A DNA stretch of 64,000 nucleotides from Mitsuokella sp. oral taxon 131 str. W9106 (GCF_000469545.1 NZ_KI273065.1:62001-126000); one strand, 5' to 3'; positions 12,485-21,156 are shown, numbered from the stretch's first letter. A program made the numbers and translations. The notes: generated by a model from the letters alone, not told the origin.

Positions 12485-13771
12485 TCAGAAGACCCTGCCG
12501 TCCTGCATCACGATATTCCCGTCGACGACCGTCAGCACGGCCTTGCCTTTCAGCTTTCTGCCGGCGAAAGGGGAATGGCTGCCGCGCGTGTGGAATTCCT
12601 CGGCGACAACCGTCCACTCGAGATTCGGATCGAGAACCGTCACATCGGCGTTCGCGCCGACGGAGAGCGTGCCTGCCGCAAGGCCAAATGCCTTCGCAGG
12701 CTCCCACGTCATTTTGGAAATGAGGAGCGGCAAATCGATCTTGCCCGTATGGACGAGATCTGTAAGGAGCACGCCGACTGCCGTTTCAAGTCCCGGAAAA
12801 CCGCTCGGTGCAAGACCGTATTCTCGATCCTTCTCTTCCGGCGCATGCGGCGAGTGGTCGGTCACGATCGCATCGATCGTGCCGTCCCTCAGCCCTTCCA
12901 GTACGGCGTCGACATCCTTCTGCGCGCGCAGCGGCGGATTGACCTTCGTCGAGCTGTCGCAAAGCTTGACGAGATCCTCCGTCATCGTCAGATTGTGCGG
13001 CGTCGCCTCCGCCGTCACGCGAACGCCGCGCTTTTTCGCCTGCCGCACGATGTCGACCGCACCTGCCGAGCTGATGTGCGCGATATGAACACGCGCGCCT
13101 GCATACTCAGCGAGCATGATGTCGCGCACCGTCGCGATGTCCTCCGCGATGGTCGGACGCCCTTTCATGCCGAGCATCGCGCTCCGATGCCCCTCATTCA
13201 TGACGCCGTCCTCAACGAGCGACGTCTCCTCTTCATGATTGATGATGACCTTGTCAAACGGGCGCAGGTAGTCGTACGCACTGAGCAGGACCTTTGCGAC
13301 GGGGTCGAAATGTCCGTCGTCCGAAAATGCGACGGCGCCAGCTTCGATCATGTCGCCGAGTTCCGCAAGCTCCTTGCCCTCTTGATTCTTCGTGACCGCG
13401 CCGATGATCTCGACGTGTACCTTAGCGACATCTGCCGCGCGCTTCTTCATGCCCTCGACGAGCGCTGCCGTATCGATGACGGGTCGCGTGTTCGGCATCG
13501 TCGCAACGCGCGTATAGCCGCCCGCTGCCGCTGCCTCCGTGCCGGAAGCGAAATCCTCCTTCGCTTCCTGTCCCGGTTCGCGCAGATGGACGTGCATATC
13601 GATGAGTCCCGGCGCAACGACCTTGCCCCGCGCATCATACGCCTCTGCACCGTCTGCGGGAAGGTTCTTTCCGACTGCTGCTATCTTTCCATCCTCGATC
13701 CGCACGTCTGCGACTTCATCAAATTGTCCTGCGGGATCGATGACGCGTCCGCCTTTGAGTAAAAGTTTCAT
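12485..13771 (-). CDS. pyrC: Dihydroorotase (class I)
   Basis: 428 residues, the length of the class I (PyrC/amidohydrolase) enzyme. It cyclises carbamoyl aspartate to dihydroorotate. Zinc ligands are His 60 and His 62 in [15 protein letters not shown] and HIAHIS carry later His ligands, and [12 protein letters not shown] holds the catalytic aspartate. The start overlaps pyrB by four bases, which fits the operon. All active-site residues that can be checked are present. Confidence 0.96.
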   Translation of the reverse strand: MKLLLKGGRVIDPAGQFDEVADVRIEDGKIAAVGKNLPADGAEAYDARGKVVAPGLIDMHVHLREPGQEAKEDFASGTEAAAAGGYTRVATMPNTRPVIDTAALVEGMKKRAADVAKVHVEIIGAVTKNQEGKELAELGDMIEAGAVAFSDDGHFDPVAKVLLSAYDYLRPFDKVIINHEEETSLVEDGVMNEGHRSAMLGMKGRPTIAEDIATVRDIMLAEYAGARVHIAHISSAGAVDIVRQAKKRGVRVTAEATPHNLTMTEDLVKLCDSSTKVNPPLRAQKDVDAVLEGLRDGTIDAIVTDHSPHAPEEKDREYGLAPSGFPGLETAVGVLLTDLVHTGKIDLPLLISKMTWEPAKAFGLAAGTLSVGANADVTVLDPNLEWTVVAEEFHTRGSHSPFAGRKLKGKAVLTVVDGNIVMQDGRVF

Positions 13772-14715
13772 TCCTGCTTCCCTCCCGTCAAGACCAGCGT
13801 GAAGAGTGCCATGCGCACTGCTACGCCGTTCTGCACTTCTTCCTGTATCGCCGACTGCGTGCCGTAGGCGACGGCAGGCGAGATTTCCCAGCCTTTGTTC
13901 ATCGGGCCTGGATGCAGGATGAGCGCGTCTTCTTTCGCAAGCGCAAGCCGCTTTGCGTTGAGCCCGTAGATGCGCGCGTACTCACGCGTCGTCGGGAAGA
14001 GTCCGCCCTTCATGCGTTCGAGCTGGATGCGCAGCACCTCGATGACGTCCGCGCCCGCTATCGCTTCCTCAATGCGATCATGGATGAAGATGCCCGGCTC
14101 TTCGCAAAGGAAGCGCGGCAGGAGCGTCCGCGGTCCCGCGATATGGACTTCCATGCCCATCTTGCGCATGCCGTGTATATCGGAGCGCGCAACGCGGCTG
14201 TGGAGCACGTCGCCTAAGATGGCGACCTTGAGCCCTTCGAGACGGCCTTTATGCTGCTCGACTGTAAAGAGATTCAAGAGTCCCTGTGAAGGATGCGCGT
14301 GCGCGCCGTCTCCTGCATTCAGGATGACAGGCGTCACGACATGCGACGCATACTCCGCCGCCCCCTCTGCCTTGTGGCGCATGACGATCGCATCGACCCC
14401 CATCGCTTCGATCGTGTAGAGCGTGTCGCGCAGGCTTTCCCCCTTGACGATGCTCGATGCGCCTGCCGTGATATTGACGACGTCCGCGCCAAGGTACTTT
14501 CCCGCAAGCTCAAACGACGTGCGCGTGCGCGTGCTCGGCTCGTAGAAGAGCGTCACGATCGATTTGCCCCGCAGCGCCGGCACCTTTTTGATGTCGCGAT
14601 GGATGATATTCTTCATTTCCTTCGCGGTTTCGAGCACGAGTCGAATCTCCTCCGGCGTGAAGTCCTCCAGCCCGAGAATATGCTTCCCTCGCAGGGATAC
14701 GGTGTTCTTTCCCAA
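13768..14715 (-). CDS. pyrB: Aspartate carbamoyltransferase, catalytic subunit
   Basis: About 315 residues. It condenses aspartate and carbamoyl phosphate. FYEPSTRTRTSFE is the carbamoyl-phosphate signature; HPSQGLLNLFT and LHPGPMNKG (aspartate-side loop) are intact. No pyrI regulatory subunit is seen. Start choice: AGGAG lies eight bases before a TTG at 14715; a GTG at 14724 almost abuts the same site and is the alternative. This is the first enzyme gene of the operon, preceded by a long leader with a terminator. Confidence 0.94.
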   Translation of the reverse strand: MGKNTVSLRGKHILGLEDFTPEEIRLVLETAKEMKNIIHRDIKKVPALRGKSIVTLFYEPSTRTRTSFELAGKYLGADVVNITAGASSIVKGESLRDTLYTIEAMGVDAIVMRHKAEGAAEYASHVVTPVILNAGDGAHAHPSQGLLNLFTVEQHKGRLEGLKVAILGDVLHSRVARSDIHGMRKMGMEVHIAGPRTLLPRFLCEEPGIFIHDRIEEAIAGADVIEVLRIQLERMKGGLFPTTREYARIYGLNAKRLALAKEDALILHPGPMNKGWEISPAVAYGTQSAIQEEVQNGVAVRMALFTLVLTGGKQE

Positions 14716-14785
14716 ACGAATCACTCCTCATTCTGTAGCGGTCGAATCCTGCCAAGCCTGCCTTTCGGAGCCGGTTTTACACAAG

Positions 14786-14824
14786 AAAAAGGAACTCTCC
14801 TATGCGACTGGATAGGAAAGCTCC
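14786..14824 (-). terminator. Intrinsic terminator (attenuator) in the pyr leader
   Basis: On the minus strand a 13-bp stem (arms 14812-14824 and 14791-14803, with two or three G-U pairs) closes an 8-base loop and is followed by UUUUU (14786-14790). It stands about 70 bases upstream of pyrB and about 155 bases after the predicted start of transcription, so it must be bypassed for operon expression. A 7-base segment upstream, AAGGAAC near 14925-14931, could pair with GUUCCUU in the 3' arm; that rival pairing is inference. Confidence 0.7.
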
Positions 14825-14858
14825 TTACTCACGTAACCGTATAAAGCGCATCCACGCT

Positions 14859-14960
14859 TCATTTGTACACAAAAAGAACTGCCGCTTGCATCGCAGTAAA
14901 TCCGATCACGGAAACGCTCTTCGTGTTCCTTGCTCCCCTTGTGCGCATCGCCGTACGCAT
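14859..14960 (-). CDS. Candidate 33-codon leader ORF in the pyr leader
   Basis: An ATG-to-TGA frame of 33 codons lies between the pyr promoter and the attenuator. It ends 35 bases before the terminator stem and its last codons run through a U-rich stretch (GTT CTT TTT GTG). Position and base composition recall leader peptides such as PyrL of enterobacterial pyrBI, where RNA polymerase pausing at U-runs senses UTP. There is no good Shine-Dalgarno site (AAGGCAG is about 16 bases upstream), so translation is unproven. Confidence 0.3.
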   Translation of the reverse strand: MRTAMRTRGARNTKSVSVIGFTAMQAAVLFVYK

Positions 14961-14985
14961 CTTAAAAAGGTTTTCTGCCTTCTTC

Positions 14986-15014
14986 ATTATAGCGTAGTTT
15001 TCTTAAAAACGCAA
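14986..15014 (-). promoter_or_regulatory. Sigma70-type promoter of the pyrimidine operon
   Basis: Minus strand -35 TTGCGT (15009-15014), 17-base spacer, -10 TATAAT (14986-14991). Transcription would start near 14979, giving a leader of about 260 bases before pyrB. The gene-free stretch 14716-15026 is fully taken up by this promoter, the leader ORF candidate and the attenuator. I see no convincing PyrR-binding loop. Confidence 0.75.
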
Positions 15015-15026
15015 GGCATTTGCCCC

Positions 15027-15539
15027 TCAGAGCCACGAAACAAGCGCCTCCGTTCCCTTTCGCTCCGCATGACGCGTAGACGGTACGGCGTCGTCCGTTG
15101 GATAGCCGATCGGCAGCACGCAAGAAAGTTCAAAGCCTGCCATTTCAGGGAACAGCTTCTTCATCTTCGGCGCATCGAAGTGACCGACCCACGTCGTGCC
15201 AAGCCCTAGGTCCTCGGCTTCAAGCATCATGTGCGTCGCGGCAATGCTCGCATCGACCTCAGCGAAATTTTTCTCGTCAAACGATCGGACCCATGCCTCT
15301 TCTGCCTTGCTCCCAATGACAATCGCAACGGGCGCGCCAAAGACAAAATGCGTCGTCTCGGCTAGTTTTTTCATCGCCTCAGACGACTTCAGCACCCAAA
15401 AATGGATCGGCTGTTTGTTGACTGCCGTCGGCGCGAGATTGCCCGCCTCCAAAATCCGATGAAGTTTTTCTTCCTCCACCGGCCTGTCCTGCAGGCTCCG
15501 ACAGGAATAACGTTTTTTTGCAAGCTCCAAAAAAGTCAT
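15027..15539 (-). CDS. Nitroreductase-family flavoprotein
   Basis: 170 residues. The start MTFLELAKKRYSCR is typical: the RYSCR (usually R-x-S-x-R) segment binds FMN phosphate. APTAVNKQP near residue 40 and GLGTTWVGHF near 120 are the other conserved family segments. The family reduces nitro or quinone compounds with NAD(P)H; the substrate here is unknown. The ATG at 15539 has AGGAGG six bases upstream. It follows the aminotransferase gene by 32 bases, so the two are probably co-transcribed. Confidence 0.88.
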   Translation of the reverse strand: MTFLELAKKRYSCRSLQDRPVEEEKLHRILEAGNLAPTAVNKQPIHFWVLKSSEAMKKLAETTHFVFGAPVAIVIGSKAEEAWVRSFDEKNFAEVDASIAATHMMLEAEDLGLGTTWVGHFDAPKMKKLFPEMAGFELSCVLPIGYPTDDAVPSTRHAERKGTEALVSWL

Positions 15540-15571
15540 CGTGTTCCTCCTTGTCAAAAGACGGTAAACCC

Positions 15572-16756
15572 TTATTTGTATTCCGCCGCCAGCTTTTCAA
15601 AGAGCGGCAGCGAGCGCTCGATTGTCTCCGTCTTGATGCAGTACGCGAGGCGGAAGTAGCCGGGGCAGCCGAAGTCCGCGCCGGGCACGAGCAAGAGATC
15701 GTACTTCTTCGCACGCTCGCAGAACGCGTAATCGTCCGTCTCAAGCGCCTTCGGGAACAAGTAGAATGCGCCCTGCGGCTGAACGCAGGAAAAGCCCGCC
15801 TTGATGAGTCCGTCATAGAGCAGCTTTGCATTCTTGACGTACGTGCCAATATCCGACGGACGCTCGGCACACCGTGCAATGACGTGCTGCCAAAGCGACG
15901 GCGCATTGACGTGCGTGAGCACGCGCGCCGCCCCCGCAATTGCACCGAAGACCTTCTCGTAGCTCGCGATCTTGTTCGGCACGGCGATATAGCCGATACG
16001 TTCGCCCGGAAGCGAAAACGCCTTGCTGTACGAGTAGCAGACAATCGTATTGTCGTAGTAATTCGGGATATAGGGGACCGTGAACCCTTCGTAGACGATT
16101 TCTCGGTACGGCTCATCCGAAATGAGGAAGATCGGATGGCCGTACTCTTTTTCTTTTGCACGGAGCACATCGGCTAGTTTTCGGATGGTCTCTTCCGAGT
16201 AGACCGCGCCGCTCGGATTGTTCGGTGAGTCGACGATGACGGCCTTCGTATGGTTCGTGATACACGCCTCGAATGCCGTAAATTCGATCTGCCAGTCGGA
16301 AGGACGTGCCGGCACGACGACGAGCTTGCCTCCGACCGATTCGACAAAGCAGCGATATTCGGGGAAAAACGGCGCAAAGACGATAAATTCATCGCCCTCT
16401 TGGCAGAGCGCCTTAAACGAAATCGTGATCGCCGCCGCCGCGCCTGCCGTCATAAAAATATTCTTTCCTTCGTAATCCGTTCCGAAGCGCTTGTTGATGC
16501 TCCTAGCAACGGCTTCACGCGTCTTCGGAGCACCGGGGGCAACGGTGTAGCCATGCACGGCACGCGGCTCTTCGTGCTCCAGGATGTCGATCGCCACCTG
16601 TTTGATGAACGCCGGCGTCGGCACGTTCGGATTGCCGAGGCTGAAGTCGAATACATTCTCCTCGCCGACCTCTGCGGCACGCCTCCGCCCGAACTCAAAG
16701 ATCGTGCGAATCGTGGACTTCTTCGTTCCAAGCTCATACATCGTCTGTGAAATCAT
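15572..16756 (-). CDS. Pyridoxal-phosphate aminotransferase, class I/II (aspartate aminotransferase-like)
   Basis: 394 residues of fold type I. SPNNPSGAVYSEE is the conserved Asn-Pro segment, SDEPYRE holds the Asp and Tyr that contact PLP, and SYSKAFSLPGERIGY contains the Schiff-base lysine. FRLAYC near the end supplies the substrate-carboxylate arginine. It may act on aspartate, aromatic amino acids or alanine; sequence alone does not decide. The ATG at 16756 has AAGGTGG seven bases upstream; an earlier in-frame ATG is too close to it. Confidence 0.9.
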   Translation of the reverse strand: MISQTMYELGTKKSTIRTIFEFGRRRAAEVGEENVFDFSLGNPNVPTPAFIKQVAIDILEHEEPRAVHGYTVAPGAPKTREAVARSINKRFGTDYEGKNIFMTAGAAAAITISFKALCQEGDEFIVFAPFFPEYRCFVESVGGKLVVVPARPSDWQIEFTAFEACITNHTKAVIVDSPNNPSGAVYSEETIRKLADVLRAKEKEYGHPIFLISDEPYREIVYEGFTVPYIPNYYDNTIVCYSYSKAFSLPGERIGYIAVPNKIASYEKVFGAIAGAARVLTHVNAPSLWQHVIARCAERPSDIGTYVKNAKLLYDGLIKAGFSCVQPQGAFYLFPKALETDDYAFCERAKKYDLLLVPGADFGCPGYFRLAYCIKTETIERSLPLFEKLAAEYK

Positions 16757-16929
16757 GCGCATACCACCTTATGGGTTCGATATGAAACCTTTCCCTTTCA
16801 TTCTATCACATCTTCGACTGAAAAAAAATTCTTTTCACGGTCTTATGCAGCTTCGGGCAAATTGAAAATTGAATTGTCGCATCGCTCTGCCAAACTTTGG
16901 TAGCTTGTGCAACTTCTCTTGAATCGCCA

Positions 16930-17792
16930 TCACACGATAAGCTGCTTCAATTTTCGTCTGAGATAATCAATCGTCCGCAACCGCTCGATCAAGTCATCCG
17001 TTCCATTGCCGATCCGCTCGGATGAAAAAGAGCCTGCAGGGATTTGCCCGACTCCAATTTCTCCTCGCACTTGTGTCATAACGGCTTGCACGGACGCATA
17101 GCGAATCAACGCGATCAATTTCTCTGCCCGAGCAAGATCGGCGGAATAACATGCATTTCCCTTATGACATCCTTTTTCCTTCAAAATAGCAACGTCCTTG
17201 CAAATCGCTTCATATCCGTGGGCGACAATCGCGTCTACCAATCGGCAGGCGGTTGATACCGATGCCGTTCGTTTGCCTGCGATGATCTTGACCTCTTTTC
17301 GCAACTCCCGTGCATATTTAGGGGATTGAAGCACGGACGGCCCAACAAAGCGGTCTACGCCGATAATATAGCGTGCTTTCCGCAGCCTTTGACGGACTTG
17401 CGCTTCTTCCATTTCCTCATAGGCAACCGGCACAAAGCAAAGTCCATCGATTCCAAAATCCCTGCATTCCTGCGCCAATCGTTTTGTATAGGGCAACAGA
17501 TTGTTGAACACATATACCGTCTCACCACGGGGAATCCCCGCAATCGCAAGAAAAAAATGGTCGTCGGGTACAGATCCAAAATAAATCGACGGCCTTCGGG
17601 GATATATCTAGAAATCGCTGCTTCTTGTGTCTTCGCGCAAAGGTAAAACGTGTCTGGCTCGCACGTCTTGATCTCGCGTGTCGTTTGCGTCTGGATGTCC
17701 CAATCCGTACCGAGAAAAGATTGGCATATCGAACGAATTTCTTCTGCAATAAAGGGGCTGCTCCCCACTGCCATCAAATGAATTTCATTCAT
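16930..17792 (-). pseudogene. Regulator-like sensory protein, broken by a frameshift
   Basis: Two frames together make one protein of about 287 residues. The first starts at ATG 17792 (AAGGAGG seven bases upstream) and runs to the T7 tract at 17551-17557; adding one T there joins it to the second frame, which ends at 16930. The joined text contains FVPVAYEEMEEAQVRQRLRKA and RYIIGVDRFVG. It resembles the N-terminal sensory region found in some PrpR-like or sigma54-dependent regulators, but no AAA+ or DNA-binding domain is visible; this assignment is weak. The start overlaps the stop of the LysR remnant by ATGA. It could be a pseudogene, a phase-variable gene or a base-call error. Confidence 0.6.
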
Positions 17793-18007
17793 TGCGCTTC
17801 CTCCTTTCGCACGGTTTCGAGGAATGCTTGTGCCGCATAAGACGGATGCCGGCTCGTGTGCCACGCATAGGCAGGAGATACAAATAGGGGGGGGATCCAG
17901 TGCGACACATGCAAGATCATCTGTTCTATCGACAAGGCATTCCGGCAAAAATGTTACCCCAATCCCGGCGGCCGTCATCCGTTGAAGCAGCGTCACTTGA
18001 CTGCATG
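17789..18007 (-). pseudogene. 3' remnant of a LysR-type regulator gene
   Basis: About 73 codons match the end of a LysR effector domain: VTLLQRMTAAGIGVTFLPE is the classical GxGVxxLP segment, and after a frame change the tail reads HPSYAAQAFLETVRKEEAQ then stop. The frame change lies in a C8 tract (17887-17894 on plus); seven Cs would restore the frame. The N-terminal two thirds, including the DNA-binding domain, are missing. The break is at about 18007, where the lyase remnant begins on the other strand. Confidence 0.7.
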
Positions 18008-18688
18008 AAAATCGCATGGCATGTCGCACGCGATAATCAAGCAGAATTCTGTACCGTGCTTGCGCTCTGCGCCGGGACGCTTGGACGCATCAACCACGAA
18101 ATCTTCAGTCTTCAGCATACTGAAATATTAGAGTTGGAAGAGCCTTTCTTCATGGGGAAAATCGGTTCCTCCACGATGCCGCACAAACGCAATCCCGCGG
18201 TTCTCGAAAACAATCTTGCCCTGCTGCGCAATGTCCGCAGCATCGCGCCTGCCATCCTCGAAAGCATGATTTCCGAAAATGAACGCGATTGGGGCTGTTT
18301 CCTATCCGAATGGGAGGCGATTCCCAGAGCGTGCCATCTTATGGGAGCAGCGCTTTCCAAGACGAAATACATTCTCAAAAACCTCATTGTGTACCCAAAA
18401 CACATGGAGCGCAATCTGTTCATTCAAAAAGGCCTCATGATGAGTGAATGTGTCATGATGCATCTCGCACCACGTCTCGGGCGCATGACCGCGCATGAAA
18501 TCGTATACAAAAGCTGCATGGAGGCATACGAAAAGGAACTCCCTCTAAAAGAGGTTTTGATGAAAACGCCTGTTGTCACGGAAGCGTTCACCGAAAAGGA
18601 AATCGACCATATGCTCGATCCGCATCATTACGTCGGATTAGCGCCGGCATTTGTCGATCGGGTAATGAAAAAATATGCTGCGGAATAA
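18008..18688 (+). pseudogene. 3' remnant of a fumarase/aspartase-superfamily lyase
   Basis: About 226 codons of the C-terminal half of an adenylosuccinate/argininosuccinate lyase-like protein. GSSTMPHKRNP is the superfamily signature with the catalytic serine loop, preceded by the LALCAGTLGRI and TEILELEEPF helices. The N-terminal catalytic half is absent and no ribosome binding site precedes any start codon at the break, so it should be inactive. The frame runs intact to the stop, which suggests recent loss. The DASS transporter gene follows after 12 bases, so both were probably one operon. Confidence 0.75.
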
Positions 18689-18700
18689 GGAGTGAACCCT

Positions 18701-20113
18701 ATGGATCATGCCCAAAAGAAAAAATTGCTCATGACCGTTCTGTTGGGCGTCTTGATTTGGCTATGCCCGCACCCGTCAGAAATCAGCGATGTCGCCTGGC
18801 ATCTGTTTGCGATTTTTGCTGCTACGATTGCAGGCTTCATCCTGCAGCCTATCCCAATTGGCGCAGTTGCCTTTGCCGGCGTCACGATAGCCTCTCTGAC
18901 CGGCGTCATCAGCGTGAGCACCGCGATTTCCGGCTATGGGAATAGCACGATATGGCTCATCATCTGCGCATTCCTGCTCTCCCGTGCCTTTATCAAAAGC
19001 GGGCTCGGCAATCGCATCGCGTATCTGATCATCAAGGCAATCGGAAAATCCTCCTTGATGCTCGGTTACGCGATCACGCTCACCGATTTCGTGATTTCTC
19101 CTGCTACGCCGTCCAGTACGGCGCGGGCAGGTGGAATCATTTACCCCATCATCAAGAGCCTTTCCTCCGCGCTCGGCTCAGAGCCCGGCGACACCGCCCG
19201 TAAATTCGGTGCGTATATCATGCAGATCGAATACCAGGCAAATGCCATTACCTGCGCCATGTTCATGACGGCAATGGCGGGAAATCCCATGGCAGTGGAA
19301 CTCGCCGCGAAAACGATCGGCATCGAAATCACATGGGGCGATTGGGCACTTGCCTGCATCGTGCCTGGTCTTCTATCCCTTCTCATCATGCCGGTCTTGC
19401 TCTACAAGCTTTTCCCGCCGGAAATCAAGTACATGCCACATGCGAGGCAGATGGCCGTAGAAAAGCTCCAAGAAATGGGTCCTCTGACGTATCTCGAAAG
19501 GATCGTCGCATTCGTCTTTATCGGCGCACTCGCACTATGGGCCACATCTTCTCTTACCCACATGAATGCTACTGGCGTCGGCATGTTGGCGGTCATCATT
19601 CTCCTCCTGACCAACGTTTTGGATTGGAAGGATGTCTTGGAGGAAAAAGGCGCATGGAACACCATGTTCTGGATGGGCTCGCTGATCGCATTAGCGGGCG
19701 CATTGGCAAAATCGGGTTTCATAAAGATTGTCGCCAATATGGCAGGATCCGCAATTCAAGGCACTGGATTCAGTTGGCTTGCCGCGTTTATCCTTCTCGT
19801 GTTGATTTATGTGTATTCGCATTACGCTTTTGCAAGCGTATCCGCGCACATCGGCGCGATGTATGCAGCATTCCTGTCGGTCTCCGTCGTCGTCGGAACC
19901 CCTCCGCTCCTTGCCGCAATCGCATTTGCCGCACTGAGCAATATTATGATTCCGCTGACGCATTACGGCGGAGGTGCAGCTCCCATACTTTACGGCGCAG
20001 GTTACGTCTCGCAGGGGAAATGGTGGCAGCTTGGCTTTATTCTCGTTACCGTCAATCTCATCATTTGGCTCGGAATCGGAAGTGCATGGTGGCATCTGAT
20101 CGGACTTTGGTAA
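18701..20113 (+). CDS. DASS-family (SLC13/CitT-like) anion:cation symporter
   Basis: 470 residues with about 12 hydrophobic segments. SPATPSSTARAGGIIYPI (near 130-150) is the first hairpin-loop signature of the divalent anion:Na+ symporter family, and the C-terminal half has the matching repeat LSNIMIPLTHYGGGAAPI. Members carry dicarboxylates, citrate or tartrate; substrate unknown. The ATG at 18701 has AGGAG eight bases upstream; GTG at 18692 is less likely. The upstream lyase is truncated and the original promoter may have been lost in the same deletion, so expression is doubtful. Confidence 0.9.
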   Translation: MDHAQKKKLLMTVLLGVLIWLCPHPSEISDVAWHLFAIFAATIAGFILQPIPIGAVAFAGVTIASLTGVISVSTAISGYGNSTIWLIICAFLLSRAFIKSGLGNRIAYLIIKAIGKSSLMLGYAITLTDFVISPATPSSTARAGGIIYPIIKSLSSALGSEPGDTARKFGAYIMQIEYQANAITCAMFMTAMAGNPMAVELAAKTIGIEITWGDWALACIVPGLLSLLIMPVLLYKLFPPEIKYMPHARQMAVEKLQEMGPLTYLERIVAFVFIGALALWATSSLTHMNATGVGMLAVIILLLTNVLDWKDVLEEKGAWNTMFWMGSLIALAGALAKSGFIKIVANMAGSAIQGTGFSWLAAFILLVLIYVYSHYAFASVSAHIGAMYAAFLSVSVVVGTPPLLAAIAFAALSNIMIPLTHYGGGAAPILYGAGYVSQGKWWQLGFILVTVNLIIWLGIGSAWWHLIGLW

Positions 20114-20120
20114 ATCGCGG

Positions 20121-20165
20121 AAAATGGCGGAAACGAACCCTTCCCAGACTCGTTTCCGCCATTTT
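20121..20165. terminator. Bidirectional terminator between the DASS gene and ahbB
   Basis: A perfect 16-bp stem (20121-20136 with 20150-20165) with a 13-base loop; T-rich on the plus side and mirrored by A-rich flanks for the minus strand. It separates two convergent genes. Confidence 0.85.
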
Positions 20166-20166
20166 C

Positions 20167-20652
20167 TTATTCCATGAAATAACGCATGGACGTCTTTTTC
20201 CATTCTTTTTTGGTGTAGAGCATGACCGGCTTCGATGCGCCTGTCTTCTCGGCGAGATCGACTGCGATGGCCTCACACTCTTTCCGGCTCTGTCCGTGAA
20301 TCATCGTGTAGAGATTGTACGGCCAGCCGGGCGCCGTCGTGCGGTCGTAGCAATGCGAGACGCGCGGACATTTTGCCATCTCGCGTGCGATCGCGTCGAG
20401 ACGCTCTGCCGGCACTTCCCAAGCCGCGAGCACATTTGCCTTGAATCCGACTTCGCGGTGGCGCAGGACAGCGCCCATCTTGCGGATCTTTTTCTCCTCG
20501 CGCATCGCCTGCACGCGGGCGACGAAGTCGTCAACGCTCACGCCAGCCTCTTCTGCCATCTGCTTGTACGGCTCTGCAACGAGCGGAAAATCCCGCTGAA
20601 GGATGCGGATAATCCTCTTGTCGAGCTCGGATATTGCAGTTTGTTCTGCCAT
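20167..20652 (-). CDS. ahbB: Siroheme decarboxylase subunit AhbB (Lrp/AsnC-like)
   Basis: 161 residues. AhbA and AhbB together decarboxylate siroheme to 12,18-didecarboxysiroheme in the alternative heme pathway; homologues (NirDGHL) act in heme d1 synthesis. The N-terminal winged helix (LDKRIIRILQRDFPL) and ferredoxin-like half (VSHCYDRTTAPGWPYNLYTMIHG) match the family; the His-Cys-Tyr and W-P-YNLYTM segments are conserved in it. ATG at 20652 has AAGGAAG upstream. It follows ahbA by 45 bases. A plain Lrp regulator is less likely because of the YNLYTM segment and the pairing. Confidence 0.85.
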   Translation of the reverse strand: MAEQTAISELDKRIIRILQRDFPLVAEPYKQMAEEAGVSVDDFVARVQAMREEKKIRKMGAVLRHREVGFKANVLAAWEVPAERLDAIAREMAKCPRVSHCYDRTTAPGWPYNLYTMIHGQSRKECEAIAVDLAEKTGASKPVMLYTKKEWKKTSMRYFME

Positions 20653-20697
20653 ATTGCGCTTCCTTTCCCATCTATGCTTCTTCCTGAACAGGCACAA

Positions 20698-21156
20698 TTA
20701 CGAAAGTTGGAACTGCACATTGATCTTGTACTTTTTCGTCGTCTTTAGATTCAGAAGACGTTCGACGCCCGGCAGGGCTTCGACCTCGCTGAGAATTTCC
20801 TTCTCCGTTTCGAGATTTGGGGTCAGAAGCGTAAACCAAAGATTGAACTTGCCCTCGCGTTCGTAATTGTGCGTAACGCCCGGATAGCGGTTGACCGCCT
20901 CCGCGACAGACGCGACTTTTCCCTCCGCTACGCGCAGGGCGACAAGCGTTCCGCCATAGCCGAGGCGGTTGGAGTCGAAGAACGTGCCGATACGGCGCAG
21001 GCAGCCCTCGTCTTTCAGCAGTCGCAGACGCGATATGACGCGCTCCTCGTCTGTCCCAAGTTCCTCTGCCATCTTGGCAAACGGAAGCTTGCCGATCGGC
21101 AAGCTTCCCTGCAAGAGGTTCAGCAGCGCCTTGTCAAAAGCGGTCAATTCCATCAT
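20698..21156 (-). CDS. ahbA: Siroheme decarboxylase subunit AhbA (Lrp/AsnC-like)
   Basis: 152 residues, the partner of the next gene. The winged-helix N-terminus is FDKALLNLLQGSLPI. The second half, GVTHNYEREGKFNLWFTLLTP, is the AhbA counterpart of the His-x-Tyr and NLWFT motifs. Two ATG codons stand in tandem at 21156 and 21153, with GAGGAG 9-12 bases upstream. No other heme or siroheme genes are visible in the window. Confidence 0.85.
   Translation of the reverse strand: MMELTAFDKALLNLLQGSLPIGKLPFAKMAEELGTDEERVISRLRLLKDEGCLRRIGTFFDSNRLGYGGTLVALRVAEGKVASVAEAVNRYPGVTHNYEREGKFNLWFTLLTPNLETEKEILSEVEALPGVERLLNLKTTKKYKINVQFQLS

Noticed and set aside
14786-14824. PyrR-binding loop in the pyr attenuator (UAUCCAG...AUAGGAGAG)
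   Set aside because: Only the UCCAG core resembles the PyrR consensus; the following GAGG segment is displaced and the structure reads as a plain terminator.
17900-18004. First 35 codons of the plus-strand lyase frame
   Set aside because: They do not resemble a lyase N-terminus and lie antisense to the LysR remnant; no ribosome binding site.
20167-21156. AsnC/Lrp transcription regulators
   Set aside because: The fold is shared, but the pairing and the YNLYTM and NLWFT segments fit the siroheme decarboxylases AhbB and AhbA better.
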